64,000 nucleotides of DNA from Terriglobia bacterium (GTDB taxonomy: Bacteria > Acidobacteriota > Terriglobia > Terriglobales > Acidobacteriaceae). Below are positions 52,057-63,670 of the stretch, piece by piece; position 1 is the stretch's first letter; every line of letters starts with the position of its first letter. Both the position numbers and the translations under genes were made by a program. Location: positions 558,001-622,000 of the forward strand of contig JAIQGE010000001.1 in assembly GCA_020072815.1 (NCBI GenBank). The letters are read 5' to 3'. The notes beneath the pieces were generated by a model. The model had not been told where the DNA came from. It made no database searches and worked only from the letters and a program-made list of their open reading frames with translations.

Positions 52057-52097
52057 CCGGGCTTCCCATACTCACTTTCGGGGAAGCCCGGCTTTTT
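52057..52097 (+). terminator. Intrinsic terminator of CHAT locus 2
   Basis: CCGGGCTTCCC and GGGAAGCCCGG form a perfect 11-base stem followed by CTTTTTG, 25 bases after the stop of the preceding gene. Confidence 0.9.
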
Positions 52098-52293
52098 GTT
52101 GTTTGCTTTGCGTCTTACGGTGTCGTCACGAATCCGCAACGAAAGCGCAACCCGTGGGAGCGTACTGCCCTGCGGAAACGTGGAACTCTCGGCCTTCAGT
52201 CCTCGTATGTGTCTCCATGATGGAGTGCGCCCTATGCTCGGGTGGAATGGTCTCCTCCCGGTTCCGCTCCGTTGTCGCTCAGGAGGCCCTGAA

Positions 52294-52803
52294 ATGACGG
52301 AACGGATTGCAGAAGCAGCACCACGTCTCAAGACCAGAATTTCCAGCCAGCTTCTTCCTCAGCGCGTTGACAATGCTTATCGCGGTCACAAGCTCGCGCT
52401 CTGGCTCTTTGCCCTGCTCATGTTAATGAAGATCGCTATGAGCCTTAACTCCATCTTCAACGGTTACTCGGTGGCGACTTCCGCCGACGGAATCCCCCTT
52501 GACACGTTTCCCTCCGCCGCCGCACAGACGGTGGTTGCCATGTTCGCGATCTGGGGACTCGCCCAGTTCATGTTTTGTCTGCTATGTATCTTGGTTTTGG
52601 TTCGATATCGCAGCATGGTTCCCTTCATGTTTGCGTTGCTTCTACTAGAACACCTGAGCAGAAAATTGGTTCTCCAGTTCATACCTATTGTCAGGACCGG
52701 AACGCCACCCGGCTTTTACGTGAACCTTGGACTCCTGGCAATGATGATCGTCGGCTTGGCGTTATCGCTGTGGAGCCGAAACGATCTTCAGGCACAGGAG
52801 TGA
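52294..52803 (+). CDS. Four-helix membrane protein of unknown function
   Basis: The 169-residue protein begins MTERIAEAAPRLKTRISSQL, followed by four membrane helices (LALWLFALLMLMKIAMSL, TVVAMFAIWGLAQFMFCLLCILVLV, MVPFMFALLLLEHL, NLGLLAMMIVGLALSLW). AGGAGG 8 bases before the ATG at 52294 decides the start. The N-terminus matches the 18-codon remnant at 56117, showing that a paralogue once lay there. No function is assigned. Confidence 0.75.
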   Translation: MTERIAEAAPRLKTRISSQLLPQRVDNAYRGHKLALWLFALLMLMKIAMSLNSIFNGYSVATSADGIPLDTFPSAAAQTVVAMFAIWGLAQFMFCLLCILVLVRYRSMVPFMFALLLLEHLSRKLVLQFIPIVRTGTPPGFYVNLGLLAMMIVGLALSLWSRNDLQAQE

Positions 52804-53169
52804 CCGCACAGCGCCGTTTGTCCCCCTCAGCACTCAGCCCTTCTTGCTTGGTCACGAACATCCCGGTCTGGATTAACCAGAGTTTTTGGAGTGTCTGGCG
52901 AACACGGGCTTGGTCCGAATAACCGACTCGGCGAAGCTAGGATGCCTCGGGTCCAAGAGCGGCGATTGCCAATTTACTCCATTGTTTGTATGGGGATAGA
53001 TGATAATCAAAAAGCAATTGACATTTCATTAGTGTTGTAGTTAACTATAACAGTGTGCTTCGCCTTGGGAATGCTACGCACTGATTCCGAAAATCCCAAC
53101 TGAAATACCTCAGCGATTAGCCCGACCCGAGCCGCACAAGAAGAAATGAATTCGTAAGGAGAATCAAAC
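52804..53169. other. Intergenic region with the promoter of the GntR/ABC operon
   Basis: No gene is seen in 366 bases. The useful content is the promoter and palindrome at 53018-53052. Confidence 0.55.
53018..53052 (+). promoter_or_regulatory. Promoter and GntR-type operator of the lipocalin-like/GntR/ABC operon
   Basis: TTGACA at 53018-53023 is followed after 18 bases by TAACTA. A 20-base near-perfect palindrome, TGTTGTAGTTAACTATAACA (53033-53052), covers the -10. GT and AC at its ends fit the general GntR operator form. Binding there would block the promoter, so control by the GntR protein encoded in the operon is likely. Confidence 0.6.
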
Positions 53170-53781
53170 ATGAAATCTCTTCGTTGTATGCTACCTGTTG
53201 TTCTGCTGTCGTTCTCAACCATCGCCTTCGCGCAGTCCGACGCGCACAAGTCTGCCGCACCGCCGGACGCGCAAAAGACTGCCGCACCGTCCGACGCGCA
53301 AACGTCTTTCGACAAACTCAAAGCTCTCGCTGGTACCTGGCACGCCACAATCACCACTGACCCGCCGATGAAAGAGATGGGAAATGGCGCGATTGGGGAC
53401 GTCACGCTGCGCGTGACCTCCCGCGGCAACGCTCTGGTGCATGAGATGGGCGAGGCCGGAAAAGACGATCCCACGAAGTACGATCATCCGGTTACCATGT
53501 TCTATCTGGACGGTGATCGGCTGCTCTTGACGCATTATTGTGATGCCGGAAACCGGCCTCGTATGGCCGCCAGGGTGTCGCCGGACGGGAAGACCGTGGA
53601 ATTTGATTTTCTCGACGTCGCCGGAAACACCAAGTATGGCCACATGCAGCACGCAGTGTTCACCTTTATCGACGCGAACCATCACACCGAGGACTGGACG
53701 TTTGAGTTGAAGGGCGACAAGCTGATGCACGCGCACCTGGACTTGCAGCGCGCAAATCAGCAAACAGCCGCCGCCCGTTAG
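53170..53781 (+). CDS. Secreted lipocalin-like (DUF1579-type) protein
   Basis: The 203-residue protein has a signal peptide (MLPVVLLSFSTIAFAQ) and a short linker with a repeated Ala/Pro/Asp-Ala-Gln element. A beta-barrel domain begins FDKLKALAGTWHATITTDPP and continues with MFYLDGDRLLLTHYCDAGNRP and KTVEFDFLDVAGNTKYGHM. This GTW...MFY...LTHYC pattern is seen in periplasmic lipocalin-like proteins of Acidobacteria. It is the first gene of the operon, 17 bases before the GntR gene. It may bind a hydrophobic compound handled by the exporter; this is inference. Confidence 0.8.
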   Translation: MKSLRCMLPVVLLSFSTIAFAQSDAHKSAAPPDAQKTAAPSDAQTSFDKLKALAGTWHATITTDPPMKEMGNGAIGDVTLRVTSRGNALVHEMGEAGKDDPTKYDHPVTMFYLDGDRLLLTHYCDAGNRPRMAARVSPDGKTVEFDFLDVAGNTKYGHMQHAVFTFIDANHHTEDWTFELKGDKLMHAHLDLQRANQQTAAAR

Positions 53782-53798
53782 AGGCAACCTGAAACCTG

Positions 53799-54230
53799 AT
53801 GGACCATGAGTGGAATGACAATCAGCCGATTTACCGCCAGCTTCGCGACCGTGTCGTCGCGATGATACTCGACGGCGTTCTCAAGGAAGGCGATCCGTTG
53901 CCCTCCGTGCGCACAGTCGCCGCCGATTATCGCGTCAATCCGCTCACGGTCCTGAAAGGCTACCAGCAACTGGTGGACGAAGGGCTGGTCGAAACCAGGC
54001 GAGGCCGCGGCATGTTCATCAATGCCGGCGCGCGCAGATTGTTGCTGCAGGGCGAACGAGAGAAGTTTCTTGGCGAAGAATGGCCCAGGGTCCAGGCGAC
54101 CATTCAGCGGCTCGGACTGAAGGCGGAAGAGCTCCTCAAGGATGCCGGCGCCGCCGCAAACCGCGGGCCGTCCGCGGACACAGCACCGCCGAAAACCGCC
54201 GAGTCGAATCCCCCCAAGGAGGAACGCTGA
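53799..54230 (+). CDS. GntR-family regulator, YtrA subfamily
   Basis: The 143-residue protein has an N-terminal winged helix (about 9-76, PIYRQLRDRVVAMILDGVLKEGDPLPSVRTVAADYRVNPLTVLKGYQQL) and only a short helical C-terminus, the form of YtrA regulators. These repress their own ABC transporter operon. Genes for the ATPase and permease follow directly. The last about 25 residues are Pro/Ala-rich. The palindrome at 53033-53052 is its probable site. Confidence 0.93.
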   Translation: MDHEWNDNQPIYRQLRDRVVAMILDGVLKEGDPLPSVRTVAADYRVNPLTVLKGYQQLVDEGLVETRRGRGMFINAGARRLLLQGEREKFLGEEWPRVQATIQRLGLKAEELLKDAGAAANRGPSADTAPPKTAESNPPKEER

Positions 54231-54234
54231 AGCC

Positions 54235-55118
<884 letters not shown>

Positions 55119-55122
<4 letters not shown>

Positions 55123-56072
55123 ATACTCAATCCGACGCCGTACCCGAGTCCTCGCTCGAATCGCAGACCGTCGCGCCCACGGTCATCTCGCCGGCCCGCC
55201 TTATGTACTGGTCGATCCGGCGCGAGTTATGGGAGAACCGTTCGATCTATATTGCGCCACTGGCAGCGGCTGCCGTCGTTCTGGTCGCCTTCCTGTTCGG
55301 CATTATTGCTCTGCCGGGACACCGCATGAGTAGGGTGTTCGCGCTCGACCCGGCGAAGCAGCGGGCCGCGATCGTGTTGCCATACGACATTGCGGCGGGT
55401 CTGATCATGGCCACCGCCTTTTTTGTCGGGTTGTACTACTGTCTTGACGCGCTGTACAGCGAGCGCCGCGATCGCAGCATCCTGTTCTGGAAGTCACTGC
55501 CGGTTTCCGATCTCACCACGGTGCTTTCCAAGGCAAGCATTCCGTTCGTTCTCATGTTGTTCTCCTTCGTGCTCACCTTCGTCACGCAGTTCATCATGCT
55601 GCTGCTGAGCAGTGCTGTTGTCCTGGCGGACGGTTTGAACATGGCGACACTATGGACACATGTGTCGTTGCTCCAGAGTTCGCTGATGCTGCTCTATCAC
55701 CTTGTGACCGTGCATGCGCTCTGGTACGCGCCCATCTACGCCTGGCTGCTGTTGGTCTCAGCCTGGGCGAGGCGCGCGCCATTCCTATGGGCCGTCTTGC
55801 CGCCGCTTGCGATCTCCGCCATCGAGAAGATTGCTTTCAACACCTCGCATTTCGGCGCCTGGCTGGCTTACCGCCTTGGGGGCCCCGAGGCTTTCAACAT
55901 CTCATCGGCGCCTGGCCTCTCGGCACAGGCGGGTGGCGTGTCGATGACTGGCATGACATCACTCGATCCGGAAAAGTTCTTCAGCACGCCGGGCCTGTGG
56001 ATCGGACTCATCGTCGCAGTCGCATTCCTCTTCGCAGCCGCCCGGTTGCGCCGCTATCGTGGGCCGATTTGA
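55119..56072 (+). CDS. ABC transporter permease (YtrC/D-like)
   Basis: The 317-residue membrane protein overlaps the ATPase gene by 4 bases (ATGA). It has about six helices, including SIYIAPLAAAAVVLVAFLFG, GLIMATAFFVGLYYCLDALY and FVLMLFSFVLTFVTQFIMLL. The cytosolic YSERRDRSILFWKSLPVSD between helices is typical of ABC-2 permeases of bacitracin or gliding-type exporters. Together with the GntR protein and ATPase it forms a YtrABC-like system, often induced by cell-envelope stress. Confidence 0.9.
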
Positions 56073-56116
56073 TTGGCGTGCAGTCTTGCTCCATCGATCG
56101 CTAAGGAGAAACGAGT

Positions 56117-56173
56117 ATGAGCACAGCCGTGACAGAACGAATCGCAGAAGCGTCGCCGCGCACACAGATCTAA
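56117..56173 (+). pseudogene. 18-codon remnant of a membrane-protein paralogue
   Basis: MSTAVTERIAEASPRTQI then stop matches the N-terminus of the protein at 52294 (MTERIAEAAPRLKTRI). It keeps a good ribosome site (AAGGAG, 8 bases before the ATG). The membrane domain is gone. It could still act as a short translated leader for the next gene, 12 bases on. Confidence 0.6.
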
Positions 56174-56185
56174 AGAGAACATCTA

Positions 56186-56575
56186 ATGAAGCCCAACGTT
56201 ATGCTGACCATCACGTCTCTGCTCTCGATCCTCTTGATGATGTTTCACTGGGCGGACGACATCATCCGCGGGATGTCGCCGGGAGGGGTCTCAGGCCTCG
56301 GCGGGGTGCTCATCCTGGTCGTCTGGCTGTACGGAACGCTGGTGCTCGCCGAACGGCGATCGGGGTACATCATCATGTTCCTCGGGTCGATTGGTGGATT
56401 GGGGGTCCTGGTCATCCACATGAGAGGGGTGGGACTCGTCGGCGGCAGGATCGCCAACTCCAGCGGGGCCTACTTCTTCGTCTGGACGCTCATCGCGCTC
56501 GGCGTGACCGCGCTCTTCTCCGTCATCCTCTCGGTGCGCGGGCTGTGGAGCCTGCAACGGGGCCAGCCCCGTTAG
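56186..56575 (+). CDS. Small membrane protein of unknown function
   Basis: The 129-residue protein has four membrane helices (VMLTITSLLSILLMMFHWAD, GVLILVVWLYGTLVLA, YIIMFLGSIGGLGVLVIHM, YFFVWTLIALGVTALFSVILS). It begins 12 bases after the stop of the remnant frame at 56117. No conserved catalytic residues are seen. It may be the last member of the GntR-ABC operon. Confidence 0.75.
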   Translation: MKPNVMLTITSLLSILLMMFHWADDIIRGMSPGGVSGLGGVLILVVWLYGTLVLAERRSGYIIMFLGSIGGLGVLVIHMRGVGLVGGRIANSSGAYFFVWTLIALGVTALFSVILSVRGLWSLQRGQPR

Positions 56576-56745
56576 TCCAACAACCTGAACATTGGAAAGG
56601 CCCGTCGCACGGTACAACCGTTGGCCTTCCCCGCCTCGTGACCGGACTCGGGGCAGCCGAGTATCCCCCTCGCATCCACGCTGTCGTCCTCAGCAACTTC
56701 GCTCACCCTACAATATCCGTACCCCTCATTCGTCTACAGCCGTAG

Positions 56746-57330
56746 GTGAAGGACGTGGCGAGCCTGGAGCAAATGGCACTCAAACAGGACCAGCGGATCT
56801 CCGAAGTGGTCAAGCGGGAGCAGTCGCGGCTGCGCAATTTCATTCGCCGGCGCGTGCCTGACCCGCGCGACGCCGAGGACATTCTGCAGGACGTCTTCTA
56901 CCGGCTGGTGGAAGCCAACCGCCTGCTGATGCCGATTGAGCACGTCACCGGCTGGCTGTTTCGCGTGGCGCGCAACCGCATCACGGACCTCTTCCGCAAG
57001 AAGAAGCCAGAGGCCTTCAGCGACGCGGCCATCGCGGACGAAGACGGCGAGCTGCTGCAGATCGAAGACCTGCTGCCATCGCCCGATGCTGGGCCGGATG
57101 CGCTCTACGTCCGCAACGTGCTTCTGGATGAGCTGGAACTTGCGCTCGACGAGCTGCCCGGCGAGCAGCGTGAAGTATTCGTGGCGCACGAGCTGGAAGG
57201 ACGCAGCTTCAAAGAGCTGGCCGCCGAGACCGGCGTGAGCGTGAATACGCTGCTCTCGCACAAACGCTACGCCGTGCTGCATCTGCGCGAGCGGTTGCAG
57301 GACATTTACGACGAATTCATGAAGAGGTGA
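56746..57330 (+). CDS. ECF-type RNA polymerase sigma factor
   Basis: The 194-residue ECF sigma has region 2 with DPRDAEDILQDVFYRLVEA and GWLFRVARNRITDLFRKKK. Region 4 reads ALDELPGEQREVFVAHELEGRSFKELAAETGVSVNTLLSHKRYAVLHLRERL. A GTG at 56746 is used; an ATG at 56773 is a plausible later start. TACAAT near 56709 is a possible -10. The small membrane protein 10 bases downstream is the likely partner. No zinc-finger anti-sigma is present. Confidence 0.92.
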   Translation: MKDVASLEQMALKQDQRISEVVKREQSRLRNFIRRRVPDPRDAEDILQDVFYRLVEANRLLMPIEHVTGWLFRVARNRITDLFRKKKPEAFSDAAIADEDGELLQIEDLLPSPDAGPDALYVRNVLLDELELALDELPGEQREVFVAHELEGRSFKELAAETGVSVNTLLSHKRYAVLHLRERLQDIYDEFMKR

Positions 57331-57340
57331 GGAACTGACT

Positions 57341-57712
57341 ATGAGCAACAGACGAAAAAGGCTGTTTTGGATAGCTCCCCTGGCGATTCTGGGGTTGGCG
57401 CTCTTTATCTTTGTCGGCGGCGAGCTGGTGATGCACCTGTGGAATTGGCTGCTGCCGTCGCTCTTCGGATGGCGACTGATCACCTTCTGGCAAGGGCTTG
57501 GAATTCTGGTGCTGTCCCGCATCCTCTTCGGCGGACATGGATGGCACGGTCCCGCTCGCTCTGATGCCCGGCGTCGCATCAAAGAACGCATGGCCGAGCG
57601 CTGGGAGAAGATGACGCCTGAGGAGCGCGAAAAATACCGGCAAAGCTGGCGCGGACGTTGCGGCTTTGGCCCAGAGCCCTCCAGCGGCGAGAGCAAAGGA
57701 CAAGGACAATGA
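57341..57712 (+). CDS. Small membrane protein linked to the ECF sigma
   Basis: The 123-residue protein has two membrane helices (LFWIAPLAILGLALFIFVGG, LITFWQGLGILVLSRILFGG) and a charged cytosolic tail (RRRIKERMAERWEKMTPEEREKYRQSWRGRCG). This helical tail resembles proteins regularly encoded next to ECF factors, where it may act as regulator. It is 10 bases after the sigma gene. Confidence 0.78.
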   Translation: MSNRRKRLFWIAPLAILGLALFIFVGGELVMHLWNWLLPSLFGWRLITFWQGLGILVLSRILFGGHGWHGPARSDARRRIKERMAERWEKMTPEEREKYRQSWRGRCGFGPEPSSGESKGQGQ

Positions 57713-57847
57713 AGTGACAGGCCGGCCAGAGCAAAGGACTTCTTTTCAACCTGAAATTATCTGACGAATTTTCTGACCTGTTGATTTATCTTCGGCAGAA
57801 CCAGCGTGTAGCGGGGACAGGGCGAGAGGATTTAGGATCGACCTTGG

Positions 57848-59935
57848 TTACGCCAAGGCTATGAGGCGCTGCTGGCGCAGTATCTCAATCCCCGCTAAAC
57901 ATGCCTTCTCCGGGGGAACACCCGGGATTTCGATGTTACGTAGCAGGAATTCTCCCGTAATCTCCTGTACCGTCAAGCCTTCTTCGCAAAGGCCCAGCAA
58001 TTCGGCGGAGAGCGGAGTGAGCTGACGAACTTCAGCCGGCCCCGCCGGAGTCCTGCGAATGGCGAGCTTCACTGGTTTCTCGGCAATGTCATGCAACGGG
58101 CCCCTCTGCCGGAGCCGCCGGACAATCTCCTGATAGTCAGCCGGGATCGTGATGACATTGACTCCCCGACGCAGCTGCAGACGGCTGTCGGGAGAAAGCA
58201 GGCCTTCCATATCGTCGGAACTGCTATCGGAGACTTGCCCAGGATTGTCGCCAACGGCGTCCGATTCATGATCGCGGCCAAGCAATGCTGTTTCGTATTC
58301 CACCAGCGCGGTCATGGCCAAAGGCGCCTTGCTGGCAGCAGGGATGTAATGCAGCCGCACAAACCTGAAAAAGTCCGCCGGAAAGCTTGTTTGCGCGTAA
58401 TAGGCGGTGCGATCACCGTTGGAAAAGTGCAGTCCGTTCCTGGTCCGCCATTCCTGCCATTGCTGAAACACGTGCACCACGTTGCCGCTGTCCTGATGCA
58501 GCCCCAGGAGAAGCTTTCGAAACGCCCTCATGCCGCACAGGAGAAAGTCGCGCAACTCCTTGAGAAATTCGCGCTCGAGGTATGGCATGGGAACGGCGTA
58601 AAAGCTGGAAAATATTTCCGGATGCGCGGTAATCATCGCATGGTCCTGCGGCTCCTGCTGCCATCCGCGATAAGACATGTCGGCAACATCGTCATTCAGG
58701 ACCAGCGAATCCTTGTACTGCGTCTGGATGGGCGTACCGGCAAGCGGGGCCAGGATGCTGAGTTGAGGGTCCGCGTGGTCATAGCGCAGTGAATCCACAA
58801 AGAACGCTGCTGTATCGCGCAGGTCGTCCATGGTTTCGTCGGGGAAGCCGGCCATCAATGAGACTGCGGTATTGATCTTGAACTTGTCGCAGGAACGCAC
58901 GCGCTCCGTCGAATCGTTCAATTCCAGGCCCTTGTCAATGATCTTCTGCATTCGCCGCGAGCCGGTCTCAATGCCAAAGAAGATGCCGCGGCAGCCGGCT
59001 TTCGCCATGAGCGCGATCAGTTCTTCGTCAACACAATCCGTGCGCGCGCTGGAGCCCCAGGTGAACTCTTCCCCGCTCTGCAGCAGGGCTTCACAAAATT
59101 CCACGACGCGTTTGCGGTCCACCGTAAACATGTCGTGCACCAGCTCAAAAGAGCTGATGCCGTACGTCTGCTTGACCCGGCGCATGTCGGCTAGCATTTG
59201 CGCCGGACTCTTCAGCCGGAAACGGCGGCGAAAAAAATCGTTGGTCGAACAGAAGGTGCAGGAAAAAGGACAGCCGCGTCCCAGCTCCAGCGGAAAGTGA
59301 CGGCAGAAGCGAACGTCAGGAAAGAGATGAAAAGCGGGAAATGGCAGGGCGTCCAGGTCCGCGACCAGGGGCGCTTCCGGGTTGCGGACGATTCCTCCAT
59401 CACCATTCCCGCGAAAGGTGATGCCTGGGATTTCCGCGAGAGAACGGCCCGCGGTGAGCGCATCCACAAGCTCAGGAAGGGTCTGCTCCGCTTCTCCGCG
59501 CACTACCAGGTCAATCCATGGAAAAGCGCGCAGGGTGGAGATATCCACCACGGAAGCCTGGGGACCGCCTAGTACGACCGCTGACTCGGGATGCGCTCGC
59601 TTGACCTCCGCAGCGATGCGAAGCGTCAGAGGGTAGCTGCTGCAAACCGTACTGAAGCCAAAAAAATCAACGCCGGCAAAGTCGCGGCCGGCAAAGTACG
59701 CTCCGGCAAAGCTGCAAAAACTAGCTTTATCTCGATTCGAATCCTGCAGCCAGCTGTAATAGACGCGATTGAGATCCACAACTTGCGGTTGCAAGCCTTT
59801 GGCTTCCAGCACGGCGGCCAGGCTCAGTATGCCGACGGGAGCAAGCTCGCCCATGATGCGAGCTGCTTCTGTTTCGCCCACGGCACGGCTATCGAACTGG
59901 TTGGCCGTGGGCGCACTGATGAGACAAACTTTCAT
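57848..59935 (-). CDS. Cobalamin-binding-type radical SAM enzyme with PqqD-like C-terminus
   Basis: The 695-residue protein has an N-terminal B12-binding-type domain (about 1-170, PVGILSLAAVLEAKGLQPQVVDLN; VVLGGPQASV) without the DxHxxG cobalamin ligand. The radical SAM domain (about 205-430) has the cluster motif CPFSCTFC (Cys222, 226, 229). The C-terminal part (about 620-695, LTPLSAELLGLCEEGLTVQEITGEF and GIEILRQQRLI) resembles the PqqD/RiPP recognition fold. Upstream on the same strand are two paralogous small peptides ending in NMGC, its likely substrates. The reaction (methylation, epimerisation or crosslinking) cannot be predicted. The ATG at 59935 is used; a GTG at 59944 adds three residues. 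Confidence 0.85.
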   Translation of the reverse strand: MKVCLISAPTANQFDSRAVGETEAARIMGELAPVGILSLAAVLEAKGLQPQVVDLNRVYYSWLQDSNRDKASFCSFAGAYFAGRDFAGVDFFGFSTVCSSYPLTLRIAAEVKRAHPESAVVLGGPQASVVDISTLRAFPWIDLVVRGEAEQTLPELVDALTAGRSLAEIPGITFRGNGDGGIVRNPEAPLVADLDALPFPAFHLFPDVRFCRHFPLELGRGCPFSCTFCSTNDFFRRRFRLKSPAQMLADMRRVKQTYGISSFELVHDMFTVDRKRVVEFCEALLQSGEEFTWGSSARTDCVDEELIALMAKAGCRGIFFGIETGSRRMQKIIDKGLELNDSTERVRSCDKFKINTAVSLMAGFPDETMDDLRDTAAFFVDSLRYDHADPQLSILAPLAGTPIQTQYKDSLVLNDDVADMSYRGWQQEPQDHAMITAHPEIFSSFYAVPMPYLEREFLKELRDFLLCGMRAFRKLLLGLHQDSGNVVHVFQQWQEWRTRNGLHFSNGDRTAYYAQTSFPADFFRFVRLHYIPAASKAPLAMTALVEYETALLGRDHESDAVGDNPGQVSDSSSDDMEGLLSPDSRLQLRRGVNVITIPADYQEIVRRLRQRGPLHDIAEKPVKLAIRRTPAGPAEVRQLTPLSAELLGLCEEGLTVQEITGEFLLRNIEIPGVPPEKACLAGIEILRQQRLIALA

Positions 59936-59964
59936 GGTTGTCACTTAGTTTGAACGCGGCTGAA

Positions 59965-60067
59965 CGATAGTGGGTCATTTATCGATCAGACTGAACCCAC
60001 TATCGAGCGTGAGCGTCCGGCGATTCGCTTGCGAATCGCTGGCCCAGCCCAAGACTTTGGTCTTGGG
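59965..60067. other. Three consecutive hairpins between the peptide and radical SAM genes
   Basis: CGATAGTGGGT (59965-59975) pairs with ACCCACTATCG (59995-60005). GCGATTCGC and GCGAATCGC (60020-60039) form a 9-base stem with a 2-base loop. CCCAAGAC and GTCTTGGG (60048-60067) form an 8-base stem. All are perfect. They could set the ratio of peptide to enzyme mRNA. Confidence 0.7.
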
Positions 60068-60136
60068 TGAGCGCAGCGAATAGACGAACGTTGACACACC
60101 ACCGGCTACGTATCTGCCGGCCGTGATGCATCGCGA

Positions 60137-60442
60137 TTAGGCGGGAGGCTGATCGGTAGGGACGTCGCATCCCATGTTGGCGACCAACGTATTCTCAAAT
60201 GCACTCCTGAGCGCTATAACCTGAACCTGGGTCAACCCCAGTTCAGGAACTGTGCGTACAGCCTCCTGCAGCTGATTGGCTACGTGTCTTGCGAGAACTC
60301 TGGCCCATTCTCTTTCCGAAACGACAGCGTTTTGGGGCATCGCCGCGACGCCACCGAGTATGGACGCCCCGCCTAGTGCAAGCGCGCCACGCATCAAATT
60401 TCGACGATCAACACCTTTCGCTTCATCTTTGGCTTTTGACAT
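60137..60442 (-). CDS. Small Tat-signal-like peptide, candidate RiPP precursor (paralogue 1)
   Basis: The 101-residue product has RRNLMRGALALGGASILGG (residues 13-31), a twin-arginine-like stretch. From Met35 it aligns without gaps to the 63-residue paralogue at 60633: about 36 of 63 positions identical by eye. The shared parts are EWAR.LAR.VANQ and AFENTLV.NMGC.V.T, with one Cys (92) near the C-terminus. The ATG at 60442 has AGGAG; Met35 (60340) could be an internal start. The radical SAM gene lies downstream. A modified core around NMGC with a helical leader is the RiPP reading; a small exported helical protein is the alternative. Confidence 0.68.
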   Translation of the reverse strand: MSKAKDEAKGVDRRNLMRGALALGGASILGGVAAMPQNAVVSEREWARVLARHVANQLQEAVRTVPELGLTQVQVIALRSAFENTLVANMGCDVPTDQPPA

Positions 60443-60632
60443 TTAAGTCGCTCCTGAGCAGATATTTTCGCAACGGAACCTGATCCCTCATTACCGGTTG
60501 TCAAGCCGGAATGAAGGATACTGACGTGTATATCTCTCCAATCTTTCATGGGTATCACGGGTTGGTCTGCGGCTGAATGATGTTGATTCACCTCTGGCCA
60601 GCTATTCCCGGCCCTCGGTGCACCGCGACCAC

Positions 60633-60824
60633 TCAAGGGGTAGTGACTGCGCAGCCCATGTTGGTGACCAACGTATTTTCAAATGCCCTCTGTAGCACAG
60701 CAACCTGGTCGGAGTTCAATTGGATGTCAGGAACTTGGCTTACAGCCTGCGGTATCTGGTTGGCTACGAATCTTGCCAGGGCTCTGGCCCACTCTTGCTC
60801 TACGGTGATGACAGCTTGAGGCAT
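60633..60824 (-). CDS. Small peptide, candidate RiPP precursor (paralogue 2)
   Basis: The 63-residue product starts MPQAVITVEQEWARALARFV. The ATG at 60824 is preceded by GGAGGAACC and is preferred to the longer frame from 60860. It lacks the Tat-like N-terminus of its paralogue but shares QEWAR.LAR.VANQ and RAFENTLVTNMGCAVTTP, with one Cys at 58. Its length, helical leader-like body and conserved Cys-containing end fit a RiPP precursor. It is first in the minus-strand cluster of peptide, peptide and radical SAM gene. Confidence 0.68.
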   Translation of the reverse strand: MPQAVITVEQEWARALARFVANQIPQAVSQVPDIQLNSDQVAVLQRAFENTLVTNMGCAVTTP

Positions 60825-61029
60825 GGTGGTTCCTCCAGATTCATTGAAGAACTCTAACAAAAACAGGACGAGAGTATATACCCGAACGCACGCTTCAAGT
60901 GTGATTTCCAGAAAAATTGCGCGTAAGTCTTAAGAGAACAAGCCCTTAAGAGGATCGGCCGTGCTTGGCAGACAGACTCTCGAATTTTCGCACAAAGCCC
61001 AAATCTGCCAGCCTTCGGCTACAAAAATT

Positions 61030-61064
61030 GGCGTATTTTGCATGAACAATGGCGTGTTTTGCAT
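61030..61064 (+). promoter_or_regulatory. Direct-repeat operator of the AraC-family regulator
   Basis: GGCGTATTTTGCAT (61030-61043) and GGCGTGTTTTGCAT (61051-61064) are direct repeats with a 21-base period, two helical turns, which is the classical AraC-family site geometry. They lie 38 bases before the regulator's ATG. A second pair, CTTAAGAG at 60929 and 60945, lies nearer the peptide genes. Confidence 0.65.
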
Positions 61065-61102
61065 ATCGGAAGACGCTGCGTGCATCTAGACTGAGTAAAA
61101 CG

Positions 61103-63549
<2,447 letters not shown>

Positions 63550-63670
63550 AGCCACGGGCGCTTGATCGAAAAGGACTGTTCCTCCAGCCGTTGAAGTGTG
63601 CGAAAAGACTCGATCTTCTTAGCATGCACCGCCCGTCGTTCTCGCGATATACACTTTCTCAGGAGCTGAC

